Made by a program: the position numbers and the translations under genes. Below, one piece after another: positions 36,119 through 44,393 of a stretch of 64,000 bases of DNA. A model generated the notes under the pieces. It saw only the letters and a program-made list of their open reading frames with translations. It did no database searches and was not told where the DNA came from. The stretch lies in the NCBI GenBank assembly GCA_947503555.1, contig CANNEE010000019.1:1-64000 (forward strand), in the 5' to 3' direction. Position 1 is the first letter of the stretch, and each line of letters opens with the position of its first letter. This stretch comes from an uncultured Shewanella sp. (GTDB lineage: Bacteria > Pseudomonadota > Gammaproteobacteria > Enterobacterales > Shewanellaceae).

Positions 36119-38560
36119 ATGATGCGTTATATTAAAAAGCATCCGATACAACTAGTCGCCTCACTTATGTTTGTAATACATGCGCCAGCTCACTCAGCTG
36201 CTCCTAGCGGTTATTACAACTCAGTGGATACAACTAATTCTCAAACACTTCATAGCTCACTACACGAAATAATCGACGACCATAAACGTTTCCCATATAC
36301 ATCATCATCAACCGATACTTGGGATATTTTGGAGCAAGCGGATCAGGATCCAAGCAACTCAAATAACGTTATCGATATCTATAAAAACGCCAGCTATGTC
36401 AAAGCCGGTGGTGGCAATACTTTCTATAATCGAGAGCACAGTTGGCCTAAGTCTTACGGTTTCCCAAAAGATGGTAGTGCTAATTACCCATATACAGATG
36501 CTCATCACCTGTTTATTGCAGATAGCGGCTATAACTCTAGCCGTAACAATAAACCCTATGACAACTGTTCATCTGGTTGCTCAGAAAAAGTCACTTTGCT
36601 AACCAATGGTCGCGGCGGTGGCGCAAATGACTCAAACTGGACGACAGGTTCAGGTAATACAGGTAGCTGGGAAACTTGGTCAGGTAGAAGAGGCGATGTA
36701 GCCCGCGCCTTAATGTACTTGGCCGTTCGCTATGAAGGTGGCACTCACTCAATCACAGGTAAGAGTGAGCCTGATTTAAGGCTAACCGATGACAGAGATC
36801 TGATTGGCTCATCAAATGTAGGCACTAACTTATCTGTAGCCTATATGGGCCTTAAGTCTGTCCTACTTCAATGGCATAAAGAAGATCCGGTAGACGCTTA
36901 TGAGCTAAGACACAACGAAGCTGTCTATAGTCATCAGGGTAACCGTAACCCGTTTGTGGATCATCCTGAGTATGTAGCTTGTGTATTTGAAAGCAACTGT
37001 AACTTCTCGGGTGGCGATACCACAGCGCCTAACGTACCAACCGATATAAGCGCGACAGGTACTTCGGGTGCCATCGAGCTTGCTTGGACAGCTAACACCG
37101 AACAAGATCTCGCTGGATACAATGTATACCGCAGTGACAGCTCTGGTGGTAACTATGTCAGACTAAATGCAAGCCTAGTAACAACTAGCGCCTATACCGA
37201 TGCTAATCTTACTGCCGATACCACATTCTTCTACGTGGTGACCGCAGTTGATAGCTCGAACAATGAGTCTGCTATGAGTGGTGAAGCATTCGCAACGACA
37301 GATCAGGGCACGACTCCAGTAGCAAATAGTGTTTGGATTAATGAATTCCATTACGACAACGCTAACACAGATACAGGTGAATTCGTCGAGCTAGCGGGTA
37401 CAGCAGGTATCGATCTTTCAGGCTGGAGCATACTTGCCTATAACGGTAATGGCGGCACTGTCTACAAAACCATTAGCCTATCTGGCGTTATCGGCGATCA
37501 GCAAGCGGGTTATGGTACCTTAAGTTTTGCCGCAAGCGGGCTTCAAAATGGTGCACCAGACGGCTTGGCTCTGGTTGATGACCAAGGCAAAGTTGTACAG
37601 TTCCTCAGCTATGAAGGTAGCTTAACTGCAACTGATGGCGCGGCAGCAGGCATGACTTCTATCGATGTTGGCGTTTCAGAAACCACTTCTACACCTGTGG
37701 GTTATTCGTTACAGCTAACTGGTACAGGCACAGACTATGCAAACTTTAGTTGGCAGAGTGCGGCCGCTAACACTCAGGGCACACTCAATACTGGTCAAAG
37801 CTTTGGCTCAGGAACTCAGGTAAACCAAGCTCCTACGGCTGCATTTACCTCTGAGTGTAACAGTTTAAGTTGCGCGTTTAATGCCGGCTCTAGCTCAGAT
37901 GCCGACGGTAGCATTACTGCCTACAACTGGTCATTTGGTGATGGCAATAGCTCAACCCAAGCTAATCCAAACCATACTTACGCAGCTAATGGCGCCTATA
38001 CCGTAACCTTAACCGTTACAGACAATGACGGTGCAACGGCTTCAGTATCTCAAACAGTCACAGTAGAAAAAGTCATCATTACTCCATGGATCAATGAATT
38101 CCACTATGACAACCAAGGTGGTGATACAGGTGAGTTCATCGAAATTGCGGGTGGTGCTAGCACTGACTTAGCAGGCTGGAAAATTGAGCTATACAATGGT
38201 GGCAATGGCGCCATTTATAAGACAATTGAGCTATCAGGCATTATTGCCAATCAGCAAAATGGTCTAGGAACATTAGCCTTTGACACCTCAGGTATTCAAA
38301 ATGGCGGCCCTGATGGCATGGCGCTTGTCGATGCCGAAGGTACTGTGGTTCAGTTCATTAGCTATGAAGGCACCATGACTGCGACAAGTGGTGTCGCCGC
38401 AGGTAGCCAGTCTACCGATATAGGTGTTGCAGAAACTTCGTCAACAGCGAAAGGCCACTCGTTACAACTATCGGGTTCAGGAACAGCCTATGAGGCATTT
38501 TCTTGGAATGGTCCAGCACAAAACACTAAAGGACAATTAAACCATAACCAAAGCTTCTAA
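36119..38560 (+). CDS. Secreted endonuclease I with FN3, two lamin-tail and PKD domains
   Basis: An 813-residue extracellular nuclease. A signal peptide (cleavage near AHS-AAP) precedes an endonuclease I domain (~27-290) with the catalytic NREHSWPKS region and DAHHLF. Then come a fibronectin type III-like domain (~305-395), lamin-tail domain 1 (~405-560; WINEFHYDNANTDTGEFVE), a PKD domain (~570-650; SFGDGNSSTQANPNHTY) and lamin-tail domain 2 (~655-813; WINEFHYDNQGGDTGEFIE). The lamin-tail domains are clearly an internal duplication and also occur in other Shewanella extracellular DNases. The likely job is use of extracellular DNA or biofilm DNA turnover. A second ATG at 36122 has better spacing from GGGG (36111-36114). 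Confidence 0.87.
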   Translation: MMRYIKKHPIQLVASLMFVIHAPAHSAAPSGYYNSVDTTNSQTLHSSLHEIIDDHKRFPYTSSSTDTWDILEQADQDPSNSNNVIDIYKNASYVKAGGGNTFYNREHSWPKSYGFPKDGSANYPYTDAHHLFIADSGYNSSRNNKPYDNCSSGCSEKVTLLTNGRGGGANDSNWTTGSGNTGSWETWSGRRGDVARALMYLAVRYEGGTHSITGKSEPDLRLTDDRDLIGSSNVGTNLSVAYMGLKSVLLQWHKEDPVDAYELRHNEAVYSHQGNRNPFVDHPEYVACVFESNCNFSGGDTTAPNVPTDISATGTSGAIELAWTANTEQDLAGYNVYRSDSSGGNYVRLNASLVTTSAYTDANLTADTTFFYVVTAVDSSNNESAMSGEAFATTDQGTTPVANSVWINEFHYDNANTDTGEFVELAGTAGIDLSGWSILAYNGNGGTVYKTISLSGVIGDQQAGYGTLSFAASGLQNGAPDGLALVDDQGKVVQFLSYEGSLTATDGAAAGMTSIDVGVSETTSTPVGYSLQLTGTGTDYANFSWQSAAANTQGTLNTGQSFGSGTQVNQAPTAAFTSECNSLSCAFNAGSSSDADGSITAYNWSFGDGNSSTQANPNHTYAANGAYTVTLTVTDNDGATASVSQTVTVEKVIITPWINEFHYDNQGGDTGEFIEIAGGASTDLAGWKIELYNGGNGAIYKTIELSGIIANQQNGLGTLAFDTSGIQNGGPDGMALVDAEGTVVQFISYEGTMTATSGVAAGSQSTDIGVAETSSTAKGHSLQLSGSGTAYEAFSWNGPAQNTKGQLNHNQSF

Positions 38561-38590
38561 CACTTTAGCTTGAATATCGGTTAATCAACA

Positions 38591-38627
38591 AAATAGGCTA
38601 GTTAATCACCCTTGCTAGCCTATTTTT
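38591..38627 (+). terminator. Terminator of the endonuclease gene
   Basis: AAATAGGCTAG and CTAGCCTATTT form a perfect 11-bp stem around a 13-base loop, followed by TT. It is 30 bp after the stop codon. Confidence 0.8.
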
Positions 38628-38900
38628 ATCTCTTAATGCATACCACATTTTCTCGCCCTAATTGGGCTCATTTTCGTCATAATTGATCGCCACTTAGCCC
38701 CCATTGCTCAAACAAAACCTGCTCTAATAACTTCACTCAGTAACAGCTTGGCTTTGTCAAAAATCAACCTATGACCATGGCAATATATTCAAACAAGGAG
38801 TGAATTAAAGATAAAGCATAGACCTAGCAGCGACACCATTATTCAATTCGCAAGCTAATCCTTAGTTTGCCTTACGTGACTAACCCACCTTTTGAGCACA

Positions 38901-38955
38901 CCCGGTAGCTAGACTTCTCTCTCCAATCAAGTCTTTTTCAGCTACCGGGCTTTTT
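38901..38955 (+). terminator. Orphan intrinsic terminator, possible end of a small RNA
   Basis: CCCGGTAGCT (38901-38910) pairs perfectly with AGCTACCGGG (38940-38949). A nested AGACTT/AAGTCT stem lies inside, and CTTTTTCT follows. The endonuclease gene already has its own terminator at 38591-38627 and there is no gene between, so something else must start upstream. The 270 bp before it hold a possible -35 TTGTCA near 38755 and no good ORF, so a small RNA is possible. Nothing else is seen in 38628-39132 except AAGGAG before the next gene. Confidence 0.5.
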
Positions 38956-39132
38956 CTCTTCATCGCTGTTCAACTAGATTCAAAGCTCACACCCAACCCA
39001 ATAAGTAATGTAAAACAAAGAGTTACAGCAGGCGCAACCATGAAAAGATAGAACGATTGACTCGCTTAGGATAAAGAATAATACTTATTACTAATATTCA
39101 ATTGCTTGTGCCAATCGACTAAGGAGCCACAA

Positions 39133-39930
39133 ATGTCAGTGTTCGCACAAGCTCCCTATTTTAAAGTCCTATGCTTACTGCTTTGCTCTTCTTTCAACGC
39201 ATTTGCTAGCAGCAGTAAACCTCAAAGCCTAACCGCAGCCACATTGGAATATCCTCCCTACGAATATACCGTCAATGGTATGCCTCGTGGGATTGCCGTT
39301 GAAATCATAGAAGAAGCGGTCAAGCGCACTGGCGTCGATAATATTGAATTCAACTTTTATCCTTGGAAGCGCGCCGTCTATTCCGCCCAAAATGGTGATA
39401 GCGATATGCTATTTAATGCGGGAAAAAATGAAGCGAGAAGTAAATGGGGTCAGTACAGCAAGCATATTCTGATCCTGCAAAAGTATGTGCTCTTTAAAAG
39501 AAGGCTAGATCAAATAGAAGTAAATAATAATTTCAATAATTTAGAAAAGCATTCTATCGCAATCAGATTAGGTTACTTATACGGAACAGGGCCATTTAGG
39601 CAGGCGATAGATAATAATAAATTCGCGCGTGTAGAGCAGACAAATTCCACCAAGCAGAGCATCGATATGCTGCTCGGCGGTAGGGTCGATATGTTGGTCG
39701 GCGATTATCTTCCTGTGATGCATTACATCAAGCGCAACCGATTAGAGCACGCCATAGATATTATTAAAGACAGCAATAGCGCAGCTAACAAAGTGGTGCT
39801 CACTTGGCCTACCTATATTCTATTTAATAAGAAAAAGGTGCCCAGTTCATATATCAAGAAAGTAGATAGTGCGATGCAGCAGATGCAGCAAGATGGATTT
39901 ATCGAGGCCGTATTTGAGAAATATCAGTAG
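39133..39930 (+). CDS. Periplasmic solute-binding protein, family 3-like
   Basis: A 265-residue exported protein with a signal peptide (cleavage near AFA-SSS) and the bilobed PBPb fold of polar amino acid-binding proteins (YPPYEYTVNGMPRGIAVEIIEEAVKR, then FYPWKRAVYSAQNGDSDMLF). The ATG at 39133 is supported by AAGGAG seven bases upstream. No permease or ATPase genes are near, which is common for this large Shewanella/Vibrio group. Ligand unknown. Confidence 0.82.
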   Translation: MSVFAQAPYFKVLCLLLCSSFNAFASSSKPQSLTAATLEYPPYEYTVNGMPRGIAVEIIEEAVKRTGVDNIEFNFYPWKRAVYSAQNGDSDMLFNAGKNEARSKWGQYSKHILILQKYVLFKRRLDQIEVNNNFNNLEKHSIAIRLGYLYGTGPFRQAIDNNKFARVEQTNSTKQSIDMLLGGRVDMLVGDYLPVMHYIKRNRLEHAIDIIKDSNSAANKVVLTWPTYILFNKKKVPSSYIKKVDSAMQQMQQDGFIEAVFEKYQ

Positions 39931-39980
39931 CGCCAACGGCTGAAAAACAAAGTCGCTGAGATTGAATGCCAATCATAATT

Positions 39981-40021
39981 AAGCCCAATAACTCTCTTAT
40001 TCTGTGAGACTTATCGGGCTT
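39981..40021. terminator. Bidirectional terminator
   Basis: AAGCCC-ATAA-TCTC pairs with GAGA-TTAT-GGGCTT with two single-base mismatches, between convergent genes at 39930 and 40045. Confidence 0.7.
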
Positions 40022-40044
40022 GTTCATACTACATAAGGAATCGA

Positions 40045-41175
40045 TTAACCTAGCTGCTCTTCTAAGGCTCTTAAGCAAAGCGCGACATTTTCACGGCGGG
40101 CACCAAAACCCATTAAGCCAATTCGCCACGCTTTACCTGCAAGCGCTCCCAAGCCTGCCCCTATCTCTAGGTTATAGTGTGTTAATAGCTGAGTTCTTAC
40201 CTCGGCATCATTAACGCCTTCAGGAATATATACCGCGTTTAGCTGAGGTAAACGGCTCTGCTCATCGACCACAAACTTAAGCCCTAGCTTCTCCAATCCT
40301 TCACGCAGTAAAAGATGCATATCTTTGTGGCGCTGCCATGCATTTTCGAGCCCCTCTTCGGCTAACAAGCGCAGAGATTCATGCAAGGCATAGAGTGCAT
40401 TAACGGGCGCAGTATGGTGATAACTACGCTTACCTTCACCGCTCCAATAGCCCATTACCAAAGACTGATCGAGAAACCAGCTCTGCACCTGAGTATTGCG
40501 ATTCTTAATTTTTTCCACCGCGGCTGGTGAGAAAGAAACAGGGGATAAACCCGGCACACAGGAGAGACACTTTTGACTGCCCGAGTAGATAGCATCTATG
40601 CCCCACTCATCGACTTTCAGCTCTACGCCACCAAGTGAAGTCACCGCATCGACTATGGTTAAACAGCCATGGGCTTTGGCCAGCGCACAAAGGGCTTTAG
40701 CATCCGACAGCGCCCCCGTTGATGTCTCTGCATGGACAAAGGCGAGAAACTTAGCTTCAGGATTTGCCTTTAACGCAGCTTCAACATCACTGACTGATAC
40801 AGGCTGTCCCCACTCGTTATCGACCATAATAGGTGTCGCACCGACGCGCTCGACATTTTGGCGCATACGCTCACCAAACACACCGTTACGGCAGACTATC
40901 ACCTGTTCGCCAGGTTCCACCAAATTGACAAAGCAGGTTTCCATGCCAGCACTGCCAGGTGCCGATACAGCCAAAGTCATCTCATTTTTTGTTTGAAAAG
41001 CATATTGAATAAGGGCTTTAAGCTCATCCATCATACCCACAAAAAGCGGGTCGAGATGGCCAACTGTCGGGCGAGATTGAGCGCTTAACACTTCAGGATA
41101 AACATCCGATGGACCTGGGCCCATAAGAATACGACGAGGGGGATTAAAGGCACTGATACTTGGGGCGGCTAACAT
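40045..41175 (-). CDS. Class V aminotransferase, alanine/serine-glyoxylate type
   Basis: A 376-residue PLP enzyme. The N-terminus carries the family signature (RRILMGPGPSDVYPEVL, followed by GHLDPLF), the cofactor region is APGSAGMET, the PLP Asp lies in VDAVTSLGG, and the Schiff-base Lys is in SGSQKCLSCVPG. C-terminal residues GALAGKAWRIGLMG bind substrate carboxylate. It likely transaminates glyoxylate or pyruvate with alanine or serine. The ATG at 41175 has AAGGAG at good spacing. It is a single-gene unit. Confidence 0.88.
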   Translation of the reverse strand: MLAAPSISAFNPPRRILMGPGPSDVYPEVLSAQSRPTVGHLDPLFVGMMDELKALIQYAFQTKNEMTLAVSAPGSAGMETCFVNLVEPGEQVIVCRNGVFGERMRQNVERVGATPIMVDNEWGQPVSVSDVEAALKANPEAKFLAFVHAETSTGALSDAKALCALAKAHGCLTIVDAVTSLGGVELKVDEWGIDAIYSGSQKCLSCVPGLSPVSFSPAAVEKIKNRNTQVQSWFLDQSLVMGYWSGEGKRSYHHTAPVNALYALHESLRLLAEEGLENAWQRHKDMHLLLREGLEKLGLKFVVDEQSRLPQLNAVYIPEGVNDAEVRTQLLTHYNLEIGAGLGALAGKAWRIGLMGFGARRENVALCLRALEEQLG

Positions 41176-41530
41176 GACTTCTCCTTGTTAATATGCTCAA
41201 TGAAATCAATAGGCTTCAAGATAACATAATCCAGCCTAATAGTTAGCCTAATGCAGATGGCAATGTCGACTTAGATACCAATACTCAGTATTCATACAAT
41301 TGATGTTTTTATTGAGTCATCAGTCGCCTTGTATCACTCGCCAAAGCAAGGTCAAAAGTACCGCGATGGCATTGAAGCCAAAAAGCAGCCTTACGATCAA
41401 GAGACATTGCCGCGCTCATACCCGCTTATCCATTTCTCCGATTTAAGGTCTTCTGCAGTCACTCGCATCTGGACATAAACATGGCAGATTTAAGAATCTA
41501 ATTGGGCTGACAAGCCTTAGGTAAAGTAAT

Positions 41531-41611
41531 GGTAACGACCGCACTTGGCGCATTTTAGTTATACATCAAAAAGTAACGGAAAAAATGACGCTAAACTGCG
41601 TTTGTTAAGTG
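41531..41611 (-). repeat. attC-like site of the cassette
   Basis: On the minus strand, CACTTAACAAACGCAGTTTA... at 41611-41586 is an imperfect complement of ...GCCAAGTGCGGTCGTTACC at 41552-41531, with two single-base bulges and a 33-base centre. The outer boxes fit RYYYAAC (ACTTAAC) and GTT. The TTAACAAACGC start resembles Vibrio/Shewanella attC sites. Span 81 bp. Confidence 0.6.
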
Positions 41612-41894
41612 ACACTCTCTACTCCGTGAGTAAATACAACGAGTAAAATAATGGCCCGCATATTACCCAACCAATAAAAAACTTTTTAAAAAAGCCGTCT
41701 TCTTCTTGTAGACCAATAGTTGCTAAACTTATTTCTTCTACTTGCTCAATCGGTTTAAAAATCCTATATATTTTAACAACCAAAAATCCAACCAACGGTG
41801 GAACTGCAGCAATGCAAATAATAATTGCTAAAAGCGCCCACGCTTCCCAAGGAGTATCACTTCTTCTCATAAACCTTTCCTTTTTTTCACTTAA
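41536..41894 (-). mobile_element. Integron gene cassette (359 bp) without integrase in the window
   Basis: The unit runs from a GTTAAGTG core (G|TT at 41895|41894, minus strand) through one small gene to the GTT of a second site (41536|41535). If excised and circularised between these points, the joined core would read GTTAAGTG. The first box of the downstream attC-like site reads CACTTAAC, its exact 8-base complement. That match between cassette start and its own attC is the diagnostic relation of integron cassettes. No intI gene is present; it may be a lone or relic cassette. Confidence 0.65.
41619..41870 (-). CDS. Small membrane protein carried by the cassette
   Basis: An 83-residue protein with two hydrophobic segments (~10-33, WALLAIIICIAAVPPLVGFLVV, and ~66-80, FIGWVICGPLFYSLYLL) and a short acidic loop. 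I do not recognise a family. The ATG at 41870 follows AGGAAAGG by four to five bases and is 24 bp inside the cassette boundary; a TTG start 33 bp upstream would cross the recombination point. One small gene, close to the boundary and followed by attC, is the normal cassette layout. Confidence 0.6.
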   Translation of the reverse strand: MRRSDTPWEAWALLAIIICIAAVPPLVGFLVVKIYRIFKPIEQVEEISLATIGLQEEDGFFKKFFIGWVICGPLFYSLYLLTE

Positions 41895-41950
41895 CGCCGT
41901 CAACGGAGGCTAGCGCTTGCACTGCTCCTGTTGCTTGGCCTTATTAAGAC
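41888..41950 (-). repeat. Upstream attC-like site
   Basis: On the minus strand GTCTTAAT..GCC..CAAC.GGAG (41950-41924) pairs with CTCC.GTTG..GGC.GTTAAGTG (41909-41888) leaving unpaired extrahelical bases, as in folded attC sites. The right core GTTAAGT fits GTTRRRY exactly. Its left box overlaps the stop codon of the gene at 41944-42459. Confidence 0.55.
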
Positions 41951-42459
41951 TTTGGCTTGATAGTGATTTCACCAAAAGTCATATAGACAAGTGTTCCACC
42001 ACCAGCATTACCTCTGTAAGCCCCCATGTTTTCACCTACGCGCATCGTGAGAGCAGTAAGTTCCCAAGCTCTTTGCTCGCTCATTGGAACTATTCTCGTG
42101 GTAATTTCGTCCAGTTTATTCTTCTCTCCATATGCTTTTACTAGCTTGGCATGCTCCGATGGTGTTCCTTTAACGGAAGGATGATCCCAGCCCCACATAA
42201 AGGTTCCTTGGCGGGACATAGTTCCAACTACTTGGACATCGGCTTCCACCGTTTTGTCTTCAAAGATAAAAAGGATTTTTCCGTTATTAAAGTCAACACT
42301 CCATGTCTGCTCAGAACCGAAGCCCCATGCTTTCGAATTAACCTCGGAAATCTCTTGAAGACCTTTGTAACTTTGCTGAATAAAGTCTTCTGGTTTTACA
42401 TCAGATGCATTGATAGATAGGGGCAATGAAGAGATTAAGGCTAGTATATATTTTTTCAT
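41944..42459 (-). CDS. DUF6882-like exported protein
   Basis: A 171-residue protein with a clear signal peptide (MKKYILALISSLPLSINA). The body has the sequence GTFMWGWDHPSV, preceded by DFNNGKILFIFEDKTVEADVQVVGTMS, typical of the DUF6882 family of unknown function. The ATG at 42459 is chosen for GAGGT at good spacing and for the signal peptide. It is AT-rich for the window and lies immediately upstream of an attC-like site. It might itself be a cassette: a GTTAGAC core occurs on the minus strand at 42596-42590, but no attC hairpin is seen there. Confidence 0.65.
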   Translation of the reverse strand: MKKYILALISSLPLSINASDVKPEDFIQQSYKGLQEISEVNSKAWGFGSEQTWSVDFNNGKILFIFEDKTVEADVQVVGTMSRQGTFMWGWDHPSVKGTPSEHAKLVKAYGEKNKLDEITTRIVPMSEQRAWELTALTMRVGENMGAYRGNAGGGTLVYMTFGEITIKPKS

Positions 42460-42845
42460 GATACCTCTTGTTTTCATGTAGTCTATCACGCATTTCAATT
42501 TTCGACACAATACGCTTATTTTCTATAAATATCAAAAGCAAAGGTCAAACTTTGCATGTTGACACTATTCAGGAAATACGGACTTTTCTGTCTAACCAGT
42601 GGAAATACGGAATCAATCAAAACAGTGGATATTTTTATTGTCAGCAATATTGCTAGCGACTAAATCGAAGAGAGCAATGAGCCGAAGTGCGAATGTGGCA
42701 GCGAACCTTGATGGCAGGGCCGCTCTATGACATCCATGTCACCACGGCATTTGTGAATCCCTGCGCAGCTGTGGAATAGACAGCAGGAGTACTTTACAAC
42801 ATAGCGCTTTGACTATTACGACTACAGCAAATGGGTGATTTCAAA
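42460..42845. other. 386-bp gene-free region between DUF6882-like gene and ilvA
   Basis: There is no credible gene. The left half is AT-rich like the cassette region. The right half (about 42660-42790) is GC-richer with short inverted motifs (GACATCCATGTC at 42728-42739 and GGCAGGG..CCCTGC) that look like a degenerate interspersed repeat. No clear terminator for the ilv operon is visible. Confidence 0.4.
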
Positions 42846-44390
42846 TTAGCGCTGCAAAAATAGCTGGTAAGCGGGGCTATCTGTCTCTTCCTGATAGACA
42901 AAACCTAGCTCATCTAAAAAGCGCTGGAAATCTTCGCTTTCATTTGCAGGCACTTCAAATCCGGTGAGCACACGGCCAAATGCGGCGCCGTGATTGCGAT
43001 AGTGGAATAAGCTGATATTCCACTTACTCTGGGAGGTGGTGAGAAACTTAAGCAAAGCCCCTGGATGCTCGGGAAACTCAAAGCTAAATAGCCTTTCATT
43101 TAATGGCTCGGGCGGACGGCCACCGACCATATAACGCACATGCAACTTGGCAGTTTCATCTTGGGAGAGATCTTTCACATCAAACTCGGCCTGCTCAAGG
43201 GTCTCGATAATCTCCGCCAACTCGGCTTCACCACCGTTGATACGAATCCCAGCAAAAACAATCGCCTGCTGACGACTGCTAAAGCGGTAGTTAAACTCTG
43301 TCATGGCGCGATTGCCTAACAACTGGCAAAAACGCAGGAAACTGCCTGGCTTTTCAGGAATTTTTACCGCTAATACAGCTTCTTTATGCTCACCTAGCTC
43401 ACAGCGCTCTGACACATAACGCAGGCTATGGAAATTGACATTGGCACCACTAAGAATGGCCGCGACCTTCTCGCCTTTACCTTTGTCGCCCATATATTTC
43501 TTCAAACCCGCAAGGGAAAGCGCGCCTGCGGGCTCAGCAATAGCACGAGTATCTTCAAAGATATCTTTAACCGAAGCGCAAATCTCATCAGAGCTGACGG
43601 TCACCACTTCATCGACGTATTCGCGAGCCAAACGAAATGGTTCTTCACCAATGCGTTTAACCGCCACACCATCGGCAAATAGCCCGACTTGAGGCAGAGT
43701 CACAGGCTCATCGGCTTCCAGAGCCGCCTTTAGACAGGCCGCATCTTCTGGCTCCACGCCAATGATTTTGACTTGAGGCATCACCGCCTTGTAATAAGCG
43801 GCAATACCAGCAACGAGCCCGCCGCCACCGACTGGCACAAATACCAGTTCAAGATCCCTTTGCTGCTGCAACATCTCCTGAGCAACCGTGCCTTGACCTG
43901 CAATCACAGCTTCATCATCAAAGGGAGCGATATAAACTCGGCCTTCTTGCTCAGAGAGAGACTTAGCATGGGCATTGGCCTGATCAAACCCCTGACCATG
44001 CAACACCACTTCGCCGCCTAAGCGCTTAACCGCGTCGACTTTAATATCTGGCGTGGTTTTAGGCATCACAATCACAGCACTAATGCCTCTGGCACTGGCC
44101 GACATGGCCACGCCCTGAGCATGATTACCTGCCGATGCGCAGACCACGCCCTTTTGACACTCCTCGCTTGTGAGTTCAGCAATACGGTTATAGGCTCCCC
44201 TAAGCTTGAAAGAGTGCACTGGCTGCATATCTTCGCGCTTAAGAAATACCTGACAACCTAAACGCGCCGACAACTTATTCAGGCTAGATAAAGGCGTGAC
44301 CTTGGCAACATCATAAACCGAAGACAGCAGTATCTTCTGCAGATAATACTGAGCTAACTTAAGCTGACTCTCACTCGCTAGGGCTAACAT
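42846..44390 (-). CDS. ilvA: Threonine ammonia-lyase, biosynthetic
   Basis: A 514-residue PLP enzyme that deaminates threonine to 2-oxobutanoate, the first step to isoleucine. The catalytic domain (~1-320) has the PLP Lys in HSFKLRGAYNR, GGGGLVAG and SGANVNFHS; the C-terminal part holds two ACT-like regulatory domains for isoleucine feedback (PEKPGSFLRFC and PEHPGALLKFL). Length matches E. coli IlvA. It starts 3 bp after ilvD, with AAGGAT at good spacing inside the end of ilvD, and is the last gene of the ilvLGMDA operon. Confidence 0.96.
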   Translation of the reverse strand: MLALASESQLKLAQYYLQKILLSSVYDVAKVTPLSSLNKLSARLGCQVFLKREDMQPVHSFKLRGAYNRIAELTSEECQKGVVCASAGNHAQGVAMSASARGISAVIVMPKTTPDIKVDAVKRLGGEVVLHGQGFDQANAHAKSLSEQEGRVYIAPFDDEAVIAGQGTVAQEMLQQQRDLELVFVPVGGGGLVAGIAAYYKAVMPQVKIIGVEPEDAACLKAALEADEPVTLPQVGLFADGVAVKRIGEEPFRLAREYVDEVVTVSSDEICASVKDIFEDTRAIAEPAGALSLAGLKKYMGDKGKGEKVAAILSGANVNFHSLRYVSERCELGEHKEAVLAVKIPEKPGSFLRFCQLLGNRAMTEFNYRFSSRQQAIVFAGIRINGGEAELAEIIETLEQAEFDVKDLSQDETAKLHVRYMVGGRPPEPLNERLFSFEFPEHPGALLKFLTTSQSKWNISLFHYRNHGAAFGRVLTGFEVPANESEDFQRFLDELGFVYQEETDSPAYQLFLQR

Positions 44391-44393
44391 AAT

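Noticed and set aside
42590-42665. Third attC site upstream of the DUF6882-like gene
   Set aside because: A GTTAGAC core is present but the flanking sequence does not fold into a paired attC structure.
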